Virus record (IMG/VR): IMGVR_UViG_3300010400_000153
Location: 1-21,258 of that record
From: a virus
Reading direction: 5' to 3' (one strand)
Length of the DNA stretch: 21,258 nucleotides
The first letter of the stretch is position 1. The number at the start of each line of letters is the position of its first letter. Under the pieces are notes generated by a model. That model had not been told where the DNA came from and ran no database searches. It saw only the letters and a list, made by a program, of their open reading frames with translations. Made by a program: the position numbers and the translations under genes. Below, piece after piece: positions 1 to 6,878 of the stretch.

Positions 1-1
1 G

Positions 2-37
2 AGCATCATCGGTGTCACCAGGGGGGAGATGACATGA
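2..37 (+). CDS. 3' end of an upstream gene (partial)
   Basis: A frame open from the window edge ends in TGA at 35-37, overlapping the next start codon as ATGA. The visible tail reads SIIGVTRGEMT. The only support is the 4-base overlap, which is the normal junction in this operon. Nothing can be said about function. Confidence 0.4.
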   Translation, partial: SIIGVTRGEMT

Positions 38-351
38 TCGAGGGCGACGGACTGTGGATAGCCGAAGAACGAGGGTCGGCTGACTTCGTAGCCTGGAAGG
101 TCAAGGACATCAACATCCGCTTGGTCGCCACGCTGCGGGCCGAGTTGCGCACCGGAGAGTACAGCAAGGACGAATTACGGCGTGTCGAGCAGATGGCGGC
201 CACCAAAGCCGAAGCTATCGCCAGCGTGCCGCGCATGCTCGACCTGCTCTGGCAGGTCAACGAATCGCTGGTCGGACGTAACCCGGAAGAGGACAAAGTG
301 CTCGCCGAAATTCGCCTGCTTCTGAACTCCCTGGAACGAGGACAAAAATGA
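34..351 (+). CDS. Hypothetical protein, charged and helical
   Basis: This 105-residue protein starts at ATG 34 behind a strong purine-rich ribosome site (GGGGGGAG at 21-28). It is rich in Arg, Glu, Lys and Ala and looks mostly helical, with alternating charged and hydrophobic residues (RLVATLRAELRTGEYSKDEL and a Leu-rich end near residues 88-100). There is no signal peptide, membrane segment or Cys cluster. It overlaps both neighbours by 4 bases, so it is probably co-translated with the 236-residue unknown that follows. I do not recognise the family. Confidence 0.75.
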   Translation: MIEGDGLWIAEERGSADFVAWKVKDINIRLVATLRAELRTGEYSKDELRRVEQMAATKAEAIASVPRMLDLLWQVNESLVGRNPEEDKVLAEIRLLLNSLERGQK

Positions 352-1058
352 TTCAACTCTACGAAAATGCCTTGGCGCGGATCGCCGTGGACACCAAGGC
401 AGGTAGCAAGAGCGTTGCCGAGTACATCCCCCGGGCCGACTTCCTGGCCCGGATACGGGACCTGATCAAGAACATCGGGTTCAAGTGCGGGGAGGAACGG
501 CTGTCAACGACGCAGGACGGCACCGCGTTTACGGGTGCCGTCGAGGTCAAGAACGCCTTCGCGCCCCGCCTGACACGCCACTACAGGGCGTTCCTGGGGT
601 TCACGTTCTCGCACAACAACAGGAGGCCGTGCAACCTCTACGGCGGGATCGAGGGCCTTGAAAAGGCCGGTGGTACGTTCGTCTTCTCGCGCTACTACTT
701 GAACCGCAGGTTAGCGCGTGGTCCTCTGTTCGCCGCAGCAGAGGACCACATCTCCAAGTGGCTAGGTCGGGATTTGGAGACGTACCAGGACATCCTCGAC
801 GCGATGGACCGTTGCTGGCTGACACGGGCGCAGGGTGATGCGCTGGTGATGGAGACGCTGCGGAAGCATTACATCGTCTCCAGCCGATTGGTGAAGTTGG
901 AGATGCTGCGCGACGACGTCAACGGCGAGACGAGCAAGGAGTTGCTGATCAAGATGGACAAGGTGGTGGGGTATCATCCGCCCATCAGCAGTTGTCCGAT
1001 CAGCGATCAATTGAAGCGGATGTACGGCTGTTTCAAGGTCGTAACAGGAGCGAAGTAA
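348..1058 (+). CDS. Hypothetical protein (possibly DUF932-like)
   Basis: This 236-residue soluble protein starts at ATG 348, which overlaps the previous stop as ATGA. The centre has a stretch around LGFTFSHNNRRPCNLYGG (near residues 85-105) followed by a helical Arg/Glu-rich C-terminal half. The order of a 'G-F-x-x-S-N-N-R' strand followed by an arginine-rich helical region faintly recalls DUF932-type phage and plasmid proteins, but the usual Cys-x-Asn-Gly signature is not clear, so this is only a suggestion. It has no signal peptide or membrane segment. Its position upstream of a sigma-like factor and a helicase suggests a DNA-metabolism or early role. Confidence 0.75.
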   Translation: MIQLYENALARIAVDTKAGSKSVAEYIPRADFLARIRDLIKNIGFKCGEERLSTTQDGTAFTGAVEVKNAFAPRLTRHYRAFLGFTFSHNNRRPCNLYGGIEGLEKAGGTFVFSRYYLNRRLARGPLFAAAEDHISKWLGRDLETYQDILDAMDRCWLTRAQGDALVMETLRKHYIVSSRLVKLEMLRDDVNGETSKELLIKMDKVVGYHPPISSCPISDQLKRMYGCFKVVTGAK

Positions 1059-1062
1059 CTTC

Positions 1063-1302
1063 ATGAAAGTCAACGAGAAGATTCCGGCTCACACGATTGC
1101 TCTGGGAAACGTCAAGTGCTACATCCGCGAGAACGTAACGACAGAAGGGGTGGTGTGGTACAGCGCCACTCTCTTCCGCGAGTACGCGGATGACAAGGGC
1201 AGAGGCAGGAGCGGATCGTTCGGCGTACATGACCTGCTGGTGGTCGGTGAAGTGACGCGGCAAGCCTACATCTGGATCGATCAGGCTCTCAACAGGGAGT
1301 GA
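1063..1302 (+). CDS. Small conserved hypothetical protein
   Basis: This 79-residue protein has AGGAG about 12 bases before ATG 1063. The pattern of a beta-rich N-terminus, VVWYSATLFREY, a Gly/Arg/Ser stretch and then FGVHDLL...QAYIWI resembles a small uncharacterised protein seen in many bacteria and phages: a 'WYSVTLSRxYKDGDxW...SFGRDDLL..AQAHxWI' type, recalled from memory. Family function is unknown. It sits 3 bases upstream of the sigma-like gene and is probably in the same transcript. Confidence 0.75.
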   Translation: MKVNEKIPAHTIALGNVKCYIRENVTTEGVVWYSATLFREYADDKGRGRSGSFGVHDLLVVGEVTRQAYIWIDQALNRE

Positions 1303-1305
1303 GAC

Positions 1306-1761
1306 ATGGACCTCGACAGGGCGTACAGGGAAGTTAGAAGCGAGATCCTCGCGGTCGCCAGGGCGATGGCCAAGGGCCGAGTAGACCTCGCAGAGGAGTA
1401 CGAATCGCTTGGGTCATTGGCCTTCATGAGGGCGGTGACGACGTACAGGAGCGATTGCGGCTCGTTCGGCGGCTGGGTCAGGATCCAGACCATGAACCAC
1501 ATCCGGGCCAGCCGCAGACGCGAGGACTACCGGACGCACCGCCAACTGCCCGACGAGAAGGACGGACCGACAAGCGGGCTGGAGTTCATGGCGCTCTTGT
1601 CCAACGACGCCAGGGAGGTGGCGACCACGCTCATTGTCGAGGCGCAGGGCGACGTACGCTACGCCTTGATACGCGCCAAAGAGTACCTCTACGGCGTCAT
1701 GGGCCGGACGCGGTTCGAGTCTGCACTGAATGAAGTCAAACACCACTGCGGAGTAACTTGA
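1306..1761 (+). CDS. Sigma-70-like factor, short phage type
   Basis: This 151-residue protein (ATG 1306, AGGGAG 8 bases upstream) has a sigma region 2-like block at about residues 25-70: DLAEEYESLGSLAFMRAVTTY, then FGGWVRIQTMNHIRASRRR. This follows the usual layout of 'DLxQEgxLGLxxAxxxF...FxxWxxxxxxxxIRxxxRR', which binds the polymerase clamp helices and the -10 element. The C-terminal part (SNDAREVATTLIVEAQ...GRTRFESALNEV) resembles the degenerate region 4-like tail of short phage sigma-like proteins. It would redirect host RNA polymerase to phage promoters. Its stop overlaps the helicase ATG (TGATG). A variant copy of the scattered 13-bp palindrome lies in its last codons (1722-1734). Assignment rests on pattern only. 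Confidence 0.7.
   Translation: MDLDRAYREVRSEILAVARAMAKGRVDLAEEYESLGSLAFMRAVTTYRSDCGSFGGWVRIQTMNHIRASRRREDYRTHRQLPDEKDGPTSGLEFMALLSNDAREVATTLIVEAQGDVRYALIRAKEYLYGVMGRTRFESALNEVKHHCGVT
1722..1734 (-). repeat. Variant copy of the 13-bp palindrome
   Basis: Read on the minus strand, this is TTCATTCAGTGCA, matching TTCATTCAATGAA at 11 of 13 positions. It lies within the 3' end of the sigma-like gene, 27 bases before the helicase start. It is the weakest of six copies. Confidence 0.4.
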
Positions 1762-4187
1762 TGTTGCTGTCCACGCTTTTACCGTTTCAAGCCGACGGTT
1801 TGGAGATGATCGAGCGGTTCGGCGGTCGCTGTATCTTGGGTGATAGCATGGGACTTGGAAAGGCCCAACCCATGAACTCACTGGTCCTGACCCCGCAAGG
1901 CTGGGTCGAGATGGGATGCATCGTCATCGGTGAGCCGATCATCGGAAGAGACGGAAAGACGCATCACGTCACCGGGGTATTCCCTCAAGGCGTGAAGCAA
2001 GTCTACAAAGTCACGTTCCGCGACGGTTCCTGTGCGAGGTGCTGCGGAAGCCATCTATGGGCAGTCTCCAGCCCATCCGACCGCATGCACGACAAGCCGT
2101 CAAGAGTCAAGACTACGGAAGAACTGATAGACGACTTGACAATCACCAACGGCAACGCCAAGTGGTCGATCCCCATGATCGCCCCGGTGGAGTTCATTGC
2201 CCAAGACGTACCCCTCGACCCGTACCTCGTTGGCTTCCTGATCGCCAACGGCGGATTGACCACGAATACACCAAGGGTAACGATACCGGACCGAGAAACG
2301 CTTGACAGGATCGTAGAATTACTGCCGCAGGGAGTTGCACTCAAGCAGCACAACGCCATCGACTTCAGCATCTCGAAAACGAACGGCGTTGCCAGGAACG
2401 GCACCAACCCGCTGACCGAGATCCTTCGCAGCCTCGATTTGATGGGAAAAGGGTTCTCCGAGAAACGTGTTCCGTCTGCCTACCTACTCAACACGTCCGA
2501 GATCAGGCTCGCACTGCTAAGGGGCTTGATGGACGGCGACGGAAGTGTGTACGACGGGGGAGGCACCGTCGAGTACAGCACCGGCTCACGAATCCTAGCC
2601 AAACAGGTACGTGGGCTAATCCAGTCAATCGGAGGGGTTGCGCGGATCAAGGCGAAAGATACCTACTACACCTACAAAGGCGAAAGAAGGCGAGGGGCAA
2701 CGAGCTACAGAATCAACATCTCGTTGCCCGGACACGTTAACCCGTTCCTCCTATCCCGCAAGGCGAAGGCGTACAAACCTAGGACGAAGTACCAACCTAG
2801 TCGAGCCATCATCAAGATCGAGGAAGATGGTAAGGAGGAGTGCCAGTGTATTAGCGTCAGCGCTCCCGACAGCCTCTACATCACTAACGATTTCATCGTG
2901 ACACACAACACGGTGCAGTACCTAGCGTACGTCGATCGGCACCCCGAACTGCGGCCGGCGGTCATCGTCACCGAAGCCTCGCTCAAGGAGAACACCAGAC
3001 GCGAGTGCATGAAGCACATCGGCCTGAAGGCGAACGTCGCCAGCGGTACGAACGCGCCGATAGCGGGGACGTACAACGAACCGGTGACGGTCATCAACTA
3101 CGACATCCTGCGCGACTGGCTGCCGACCTTGAAGGCGCTGAAGCCCCGGTTGCTCATCTTCGACGAGGCGCAGGCGCTGCGTACGCCAACGACGATACGC
3201 TCCAAGGCCGCACGCAAGCTATCCCAAGGCGTGGATAAGATCATCTTCGCTTCGGGTACGCCGATCGAGAACAGGCCGTTCGAGTTCTGGTCCACCCTGA
3301 GCATGTTGGACGAAGCCGAATGGGGCAGCGCTCACCAGTTCGGGCACCGCTACGGCGGCGCACGCCGCAACCCCTTCAGCGGCAAGTGGGAGTTCAAGGG
3401 GGCTACGAACACCCAGGAACTCCACGAACGGCTGCGTGCCAAGTGCCTGATCAGACGACGTAAAGAGGACGTACTCAAGGACTTACCGCCGGTCACCCGC
3501 AGCGTGGTGCCGATCAAACTGGGGACCAAGGAGCGCAAGGAGTACCGCGAAGCGGAACTCGACGTGGTCAAGTGGTTGAAGAAAAACTACTCCCCGGAAG
3601 CCGCCGAGCGTGCGGTACGCACCGAGGCGATGCAGCGCGTGAACGTGCTGAAGCAGTTGGCCGCCCACCTGAAAGTACCCGGGGTCATCGACTGGCAGCG
3701 TACGTTCCTTGAGTCCGGCGAGAAGCTCATGATGTTCGGCTGGCATACCCGCGTGGTCGAGGAGTTGGCCGCGAGCGTCCGGGGCAGCGTCGTGGTCCAC
3801 GGCAGCGTACCGGTCAACAGGAGGCAGGAGCGCTTCGATTCATTCAATGAAGATCCGCGCTGCGTACTCTTCAGCGGGAACATGCAGGCGGCCGGTAAGG
3901 GATGGAGTTGCACGTCCTGCTCCAACGTTGCCTTCTGCGAGTTCGCCTGGAGTCCCGGCATGCACGCGCAGTGCATCGACCGCTGTCAGGGGTTGTATCG
4001 CGGGCAAGTGGGGATACCGACATCGGCTTACTTTCTGGTAGCCAGCGAAACCATAGACACCAAGGTATGCAAAGCCGTGCAGGCCAAATCCCGCAACGTG
4101 GATATGGTGCTTGACGGCGAGGTCACCGAGAGCGGGTTCGACGTGTTCGACTTGGTATGTGACATGCTGGTCAAGGGAGGTGACTAG
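1761..4187 (+). CDS. SNF2-type DNA helicase/translocase, intein-containing
   Basis: The gene encodes an 808-residue precursor, which becomes a helicase of about 459 residues once the intein is removed. Visible SF2/SNF2 motifs are Walker A GDSMGLGK|T (split by the intein), motif II IFDEAQALRT (near residue 468), motif III FASGTPIENRP (near 498), and motifs V-VI as FSGNMQAAGKGWS and QCIDRCQGLYRGQ near the end. The length and lack of accessory domains fit compact phage SNF2-like helicases, ATP-driven translocases that remodel DNA during replication or repair. ATG 1761 is chosen because it overlaps the previous stop; TTG 1758 is one codon upstream. A strong GGGAGG lies just before the stop and serves the next gene. 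A perfect copy of the 13-bp palindrome sits in frame at 3839-3851. Confidence 0.93.
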   Translation: MLLSTLLPFQADGLEMIERFGGRCILGDSMGLGKAQPMNSLVLTPQGWVEMGCIVIGEPIIGRDGKTHHVTGVFPQGVKQVYKVTFRDGSCARCCGSHLWAVSSPSDRMHDKPSRVKTTEELIDDLTITNGNAKWSIPMIAPVEFIAQDVPLDPYLVGFLIANGGLTTNTPRVTIPDRETLDRIVELLPQGVALKQHNAIDFSISKTNGVARNGTNPLTEILRSLDLMGKGFSEKRVPSAYLLNTSEIRLALLRGLMDGDGSVYDGGGTVEYSTGSRILAKQVRGLIQSIGGVARIKAKDTYYTYKGERRRGATSYRINISLPGHVNPFLLSRKAKAYKPRTKYQPSRAIIKIEEDGKEECQCISVSAPDSLYITNDFIVTHNTVQYLAYVDRHPELRPAVIVTEASLKENTRRECMKHIGLKANVASGTNAPIAGTYNEPVTVINYDILRDWLPTLKALKPRLLIFDEAQALRTPTTIRSKAARKLSQGVDKIIFASGTPIENRPFEFWSTLSMLDEAEWGSAHQFGHRYGGARRNPFSGKWEFKGATNTQELHERLRAKCLIRRRKEDVLKDLPPVTRSVVPIKLGTKERKEYREAELDVVKWLKKNYSPEAAERAVRTEAMQRVNVLKQLAAHLKVPGVIDWQRTFLESGEKLMMFGWHTRVVEELAASVRGSVVVHGSVPVNRRQERFDSFNEDPRCVLFSGNMQAAGKGWSCTSCSNVAFCEFAWSPGMHAQCIDRCQGLYRGQVGIPTSAYFLVASETIDTKVCKAVQAKSRNVDMVLDGEVTESGFDVFDLVCDMLVKGGD
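1863..2909 (+). mobile_element. Class 3-type intein with LAGLIDADG domain
   Basis: This 349-residue in-frame insertion lies between Lys and Thr of the helicase Walker A motif. It begins AQPMNSLVLTPQGW, with Ala at position 1 where most inteins have Cys or Ser, and ends VTHN, followed by Thr of the extein. It carries the class 3 residues: Trp in block B (HLW, codon 2058), Cys in block F (QCISV, codon 2847) and Thr before His-Asn (codon 2901). Class 3 inteins splice from the block F Cys rather than from residue 1. Two LAGLIDADG helices are present: LVGFLIANGG (2226-2255), with Asn where the catalytic Asp is expected, and LLRGLMDGDG (2514-2543), intact. Splicing should be functional because all junction residues are present; nuclease activity is doubtful. 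Confidence 0.93.
3839..3851 (+). repeat. 13-bp palindrome, perfect copy
   Basis: TTCATTCAATGAA: arms TTCATT and AATGAA around a central C. It lies inside the helicase coding sequence (codons for Ser-Phe-Asn-Glu) and is followed by GATC. Confidence 0.6.
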
Positions 4188-4439
4188 ATGAAAATAGTAG
4201 TGAAGGTCAACGACAACGCCAAGCCGCAAACCGCAAACGCATTCAACAAGTGGCTTGCTAGCCTGAGCAGCGAGCAGTACCAGGAACTGGCGGCACTTGA
4301 CCATACATACGATACGGAGACGGATCCACGGAGATACACCCCTACAGCCGGAATCATCAGGGATTGGATCGAAGATCACGGCGGTGATCGCGGTTGGTGG
4401 TACGTCTTCTACACCGTCGTGGAGAAGGACAATGAGTAA
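4188..4439 (+). CDS. Array paralogue 1 of 6 (DWIEDHGG family)
   Basis: This 83-residue protein has the strongest ribosome site of the array (GGGAGGTGA just upstream). It contains WLASLSSEQYQELAALD (residues 23-39) and RDWIEDHGGDRGWW (residues 59-72). It differs from the others by Asp in place of the second Glu of EEHGG. It has no signal peptide or membrane segment. As first gene after the helicase, it probably sets translation of the coupled array. The D-W-I-E-x-x-G block resembles the DWLEExG core of the planctomycete domain TIGR02996; that relationship is inference and the function is unknown. Confidence 0.85.
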   Translation: MKIVVKVNDNAKPQTANAFNKWLASLSSEQYQELAALDHTYDTETDPRRYTPTAGIIRDWIEDHGGDRGWWYVFYTVVEKDNE

Positions 4440-4686
4440 GCGCTATATCATAGGGCCAAGGACCCAAGTGGACAGGGAAGACTTCAAGTTCATGAGATGG
4501 TTGGAAAGCCTGTCGGAGGAGCAAAAGCAGGAACTGGGCAGCATCGATTACCCCAGCGGCCTAGTACCATCGGTGCGCGATCAAGGGAGCTACCGCGAAA
4601 TCGCCGCCGATTGGATCGAGGAGCATGGAGGGAAGCGAAGCTGGTGGTGGGCCATCCTAACCGAGATCGTAGAGGAAGACAAATGA
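4432..4686 (+). CDS. Array paralogue 2 of 6
   Basis: This 84-residue protein starts at ATG 4432, 8 bases inside the previous gene in another frame. An in-frame extension upstream is a shadow. It has WLESLSEEQKQELGSIDY near residues 23-40 and ADWIEEHGGKRSWWW near residues 61-75, and an acidic end (IVEEDK). The N-terminus MSKRY resembles that of paralogue 4 (MGKRF), consistent with duplication of whole genes rather than of a domain. Confidence 0.85.
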   Translation: MSKRYIIGPRTQVDREDFKFMRWLESLSEEQKQELGSIDYPSGLVPSVRDQGSYREIAADWIEEHGGKRSWWWAILTEIVEEDK

Positions 4687-4910
4687 TGTTACCCTTCAGG
4701 TTCTTCTTCACCGACCGGAAAACCGAGCAAGAGATCAGGCAGTGGCTTGAAACACTGACCGAAGCGCAAAGGCAGGAACTGGCGGCGATCGACAGCACGT
4801 TCAAATACGGCAGGAAGGGTAGCGATGATGTCAAAGCCGTCACGCAGGATTGGATCGAGGAGCATGGCGGTAATAGGGAATGGTGGATGGACTTCGAGGC
4901 GAGGGGATGA
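4683..4910 (+). CDS. Array paralogue 3 of 6
   Basis: This 75-residue protein starts at ATG 4683, overlapping the previous stop as ATGA; a second ATG at 4686 is equally possible. It has WLETLTEAQRQELAAID and QDWIEEHGGNREWW. The N-terminus MMLPFRFFF is more hydrophobic and aromatic than in the others but too short for a membrane segment. The C-terminal tail after the WW is only about 6 residues, the shortest of the set. Confidence 0.85.
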   Translation: MMLPFRFFFTDRKTEQEIRQWLETLTEAQRQELAAIDSTFKYGRKGSDDVKAVTQDWIEEHGGNREWWMDFEARG

Positions 4911-5173
4911 TGGGTAAGCGCTTCAAGATCAAGGTCCACGACTCGTACGACTACGATTACATCGAGAAGGAGCTTGTCACATTAGAGGAGTGGCTCGAAT
5001 CGCTGACCGAAGCGGAAATTCAAGAGCTAGGAAGCATCGACTTCGGCTACCATTACAACCAGAAAGAGGCCGCCGTCAAGCAGTCGATCACACAAGATTG
5101 GATAGAGGAGCACGGCGGTGAAAGGGAGTGGTGGCGGCTGTTCGAGACGCTCATCGTGGAGAAAAAGGAATGA
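4907..5173 (+). CDS. Array paralogue 4 of 6
   Basis: This is the longest member at 88 residues, starting at ATG 4907 (ATGATG, overlapping the previous stop). The N-terminus has a Tyr/Asp-rich stretch (DSYDYDYIEKEL), followed by WLESLTEAEIQELGSID and QDWIEEHGGEREWW, and a Lys/Glu tail. The pair EREWW is shared exactly with paralogue 5, suggesting these two are the most recent duplicates. Confidence 0.85.
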   Translation: MMGKRFKIKVHDSYDYDYIEKELVTLEEWLESLTEAEIQELGSIDFGYHYNQKEAAVKQSITQDWIEEHGGEREWWRLFETLIVEKKE

Positions 5174-5394
5174 AGTACAAGGTCGGTCCACGTCCCGGTT
5201 GGTCGGTTCACGGCGAACTAAATGATTGGCTGAACTCCTTGACGGAGAAGCAGATCCAAGAACTGGGCAGCATGGATTACGGCTCCGGCGGGTACGACAA
5301 CAGAGACATACGGCCGATTATAAAAGACTGGATAGAAGAGCACGGAGGCGAGAGGGAGTGGTGGATAGCCATCTACACGCAGGTGATCCGATGA
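5170..5394 (+). CDS. Array paralogue 5 of 6
   Basis: This 74-residue protein starts at ATG 5170 with an ATGA overlap. It contains WLNSLTEKQIQELGSMDY and KDWIEEHGGEREWW, and a short C-terminal tail (IAIYTQVIR). A Gly/Tyr/Asp-rich variable loop (GSGGYDNRD) separates the two conserved blocks, as it does in every member; the loop is the main site of divergence. Confidence 0.85.
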   Translation: MKYKVGPRPGWSVHGELNDWLNSLTEKQIQELGSMDYGSGGYDNRDIRPIIKDWIEEHGGEREWWIAIYTQVIR

Positions 5395-5630
5395 CGGAGC
5401 GCTACGCATTCAACTACTACGCCAACGCCTCCGAAGAGATGAAGCGGTGGTTTGATTCGCTCACCCAGGAGCAGCGTCAGGAGTTGGGTCGGCTCGACTA
5501 CAGGAACGGGGCGTACCCGGAACTTACGGAACCGCAGATAGTCATGGATTGGATCGAGGAGCACGGAGGCAAGCGCCTCTGGTGGAACATGTTCAACGTC
5601 TACATCGAGATCATTCAGTTCACGGAATAA
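5391..5630 (+). CDS. Array paralogue 6 of 6
   Basis: This 79-residue protein starts at ATG 5391 with an ATGA overlap. It has WFDSLTQEQRQELGRLDY, with Phe where the others have Leu, and MDWIEEHGGKRLWW, and a longer hydrophobic tail (VYIEIIQFTE). It is the last gene of the operon: a small hairpin and a new promoter follow immediately. Confidence 0.85.
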   Translation: MTERYAFNYYANASEEMKRWFDSLTQEQRQELGRLDYRNGAYPELTEPQIVMDWIEEHGGKRLWWNMFNVYIEIIQFTE

Positions 5631-5646
5631 AGCCGATTCACGGCTT
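5630..5646 (+). terminator. Short hairpin after the array (weak terminator)
   Basis: AAGCCG-ATTCA-CGGCTT forms a perfect 6-bp stem directly at the stop codon of array gene 6. Only a few T bases follow, and it abuts the -35 of the next promoter, so termination would be weak. Confidence 0.35.
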
Positions 5647-5672
5647 GTCCGACGCCGAACCAGTGTTATAGT
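5645..5672 (+). promoter_or_regulatory. Promoter for the ParB/KorB-like gene
   Basis: TTGTCC (5645-5650) and TATAGT (5667-5672) are separated by 16 bases in a 102-base gap. The match to the sigma-70 consensus is good at -10 and moderate at -35. Transcription would start near 5679, just before the hairpin at 5688. Confidence 0.55.
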
Positions 5673-5687
5673 ACAGGTAGCAGTAAA

Positions 5688-5710
5688 GGGTCCGGCACTT
5701 CGCCGGACCC
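5688..5710 (+). promoter_or_regulatory. Leader hairpin before the ParB/KorB-like gene
   Basis: GGGTCCGGC-ACTTC-GCCGGACCC is a perfect 9-bp stem with a 5-base loop. No T-run follows (TCGAATAAAG), so it is probably not a simple terminator. It would sit near the 5' end of the mRNA, 22 bases before the ATG, and could protect the transcript or tune initiation. Confidence 0.55.
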
Positions 5711-5732
5711 TCGAATAAAGGGAGTACGGATC

Positions 5733-6815
5733 ATGGCGACAGCACCGAAGGTTAACGCGGGGCAGGTGACTCAGGGGTCTTTCCTCTTCGTCGATCCCAA
5801 GCAGATCGAGAAGGGCAAGAACAGCCGCTTCTTCGAGTTCACGGACGACCAAGTGATGGAGTTGGTGGCGAGCTACGAGAGCGTGGACACGACCGGCAAC
5901 CCGCAGGGGCAGTTGGTCCCGATCGAGTGCCGCATCGTCGAGCCGTCCAAGCGGCTGGAGGTTCACGCCGGCCGCAGGCGGCTCGAAGCGGCTATCCGTT
6001 ACAACGAACTGCACCCCGACGAGCCGATGAAGATCAAGGTTCTGGTGACCCGGTGCAGCGCCGAGGAGGCGTTGGTCAGGGGCATCCGCAACAACCGCGA
6101 CGTCGCGGCCACCAGTTGGGTTGACGACGCCTTCAACCAGAAGCGCCTCCGCGAGGAGCACGGCTGGGCCGACACCAAGATCGCGGAGTTGTACAACCAA
6201 CAGCCGTCGGTCGTGTCGAGGCTGAAGAAGCTGACCGGGCTGCGGGGCAAGGTCTTGAAGCTGATCCACGAGGGCGTGATCGGCCTGGACGCGGGTTGCG
6301 ACCTGTCGGAGGTCGATGACATCTCGCAGGACGAGATCCTGCTGAAGATTCAGCAGATGCAGGACGAGCACGAAGCGGAGGAGAAGAAGCGCCGTGCGGA
6401 ACTGATCGAAGAGGCGGCGGCGATGCCTCAGGACCCGCCGTCTGCTAACGGCGACGGGGACAAGAAGGAGCCGGCCAAGAAGGGTCCGAAGGCACCCAAG
6501 GCGTCGGCAAAGCCGGCGGTCAACGGCCGTAAGAAGCCGGCCGAAACGCCCTCCCAGATCGTCAAGAAGGGCGTCCGCGCGGCCAAGGAGGCGGCGGCAA
6601 AGCCGGGCGAAGAGAAGAAGAAACAGCCCCGATCCCTCAAGGAGGTCAAGGACTTCTTCGGCGGGTTCGACGGGCCGCGCGAAGACCCCGCCGTCCGCAC
6701 GTTCGCCGGGCTGGTGATGGAGTGGGTCGAAGGTAAGATCACCGACCTGCGCATGACCAAGGTCATGAACGACATGATCTGCGAGAAGAAAGAGAAGGAA
6801 AAGGAGACGAAGTAA
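5733..6815 (+). CDS. ParB/KorB-like DNA-binding protein
   Basis: This 360-residue protein starts at ATG 5733 after GGGAG. Residues 15-110 match the ParB/Spo0J N-terminal domain, with the signature LEVHAGRRRLEAAIRYNEL (near 69-87), where ParB proteins have a 'xxxGxRRxxAa' box that binds nucleotide. A helix-turn-helix region follows at about 125-165 (RLREEHGWADTKIAELYNQQ, then PSVVSRLKKL). The C-terminal half is a Lys/Ala/Pro-rich linker (about 225-295) and an acidic-basic end. ParB-family proteins bind palindromic sites for partition or, as in KorB, for global repression. The gene has its own promoter and terminator, unlike most of the window. Function as partition protein or regulator is not decided by sequence. 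Confidence 0.85.
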   Translation: MATAPKVNAGQVTQGSFLFVDPKQIEKGKNSRFFEFTDDQVMELVASYESVDTTGNPQGQLVPIECRIVEPSKRLEVHAGRRRLEAAIRYNELHPDEPMKIKVLVTRCSAEEALVRGIRNNRDVAATSWVDDAFNQKRLREEHGWADTKIAELYNQQPSVVSRLKKLTGLRGKVLKLIHEGVIGLDAGCDLSEVDDISQDEILLKIQQMQDEHEAEEKKRRAELIEEAAAMPQDPPSANGDGDKKEPAKKGPKAPKASAKPAVNGRKKPAETPSQIVKKGVRAAKEAAAKPGEEKKKQPRSLKEVKDFFGGFDGPREDPAVRTFAGLVMEWVEGKITDLRMTKVMNDMICEKKEKEKETK

Positions 6816-6841
6816 CACGCACGGATAGCGTGGGCGGTTAT

Positions 6842-6865
6842 GAAGGGAGGAACGGTCCTCCCTTC
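6842..6865 (+). terminator. Rho-independent terminator after the ParB/KorB-like gene
   Basis: GAAGGGAGGA-ACGG-TCCTCCCTTC is a perfect 10-bp stem with a 4-base loop, followed by TTCATTC. A smaller stem (CACGC/GCGTG, 6816-6832) precedes it. The T-run is imperfect, but stem quality and position after a stop codon fit a terminator. Confidence 0.65.
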
Positions 6866-6878
6866 TTCATTCAGTGAA
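6866..6878 (+). repeat. 13-bp palindrome copy, intergenic
   Basis: TTCATTCAGTGAA, one mismatch from the perfect palindrome, directly abuts the terminator stem and lies 13 bases before the next ATG. It is followed by GTCGAGG, as is the copy at 17138, so those two share a 20-base identity. Confidence 0.6.

Larger units (their letters stand above)
4188..5630 (+). repeat. Tandem array of six paralogous small genes
   Basis: Six consecutive genes of about 225-267 bases encode related 74-88 residue proteins. Each has W-[LF]-x-[ST]-L-[ST]-x-x-[QE]-x-Q-E-L near the N-terminal third and D-W-I-E-[ED]-H-G-G-x-R-x-W-W near the C-terminus. At the DNA level, the block GATTGGATCGAGGAGCA and its near copies recur at about 4364, 4611, 4848, 5097, 5327 and 5547. 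Every junction is a short overlap. The array arose by repeated local duplication with divergence. Confidence 0.95.

Noticed and set aside
4188-5630. CRISPR-like array from the regular recurrence of GATTGGATCGAGGAGCA
   Set aside because: The period is about 240 bases and the repeats are coding and diverged. This is gene duplication, not a CRISPR array.
5373-6818. A 481-codon open frame on the minus strand opposite the ParB/KorB-like gene
   Set aside because: It is very rich in Leu, Arg, Val and Asp with no domain, has no ribosome site, and mirrors a convincing plus-strand gene of high GC3. It is a codon-bias shadow.
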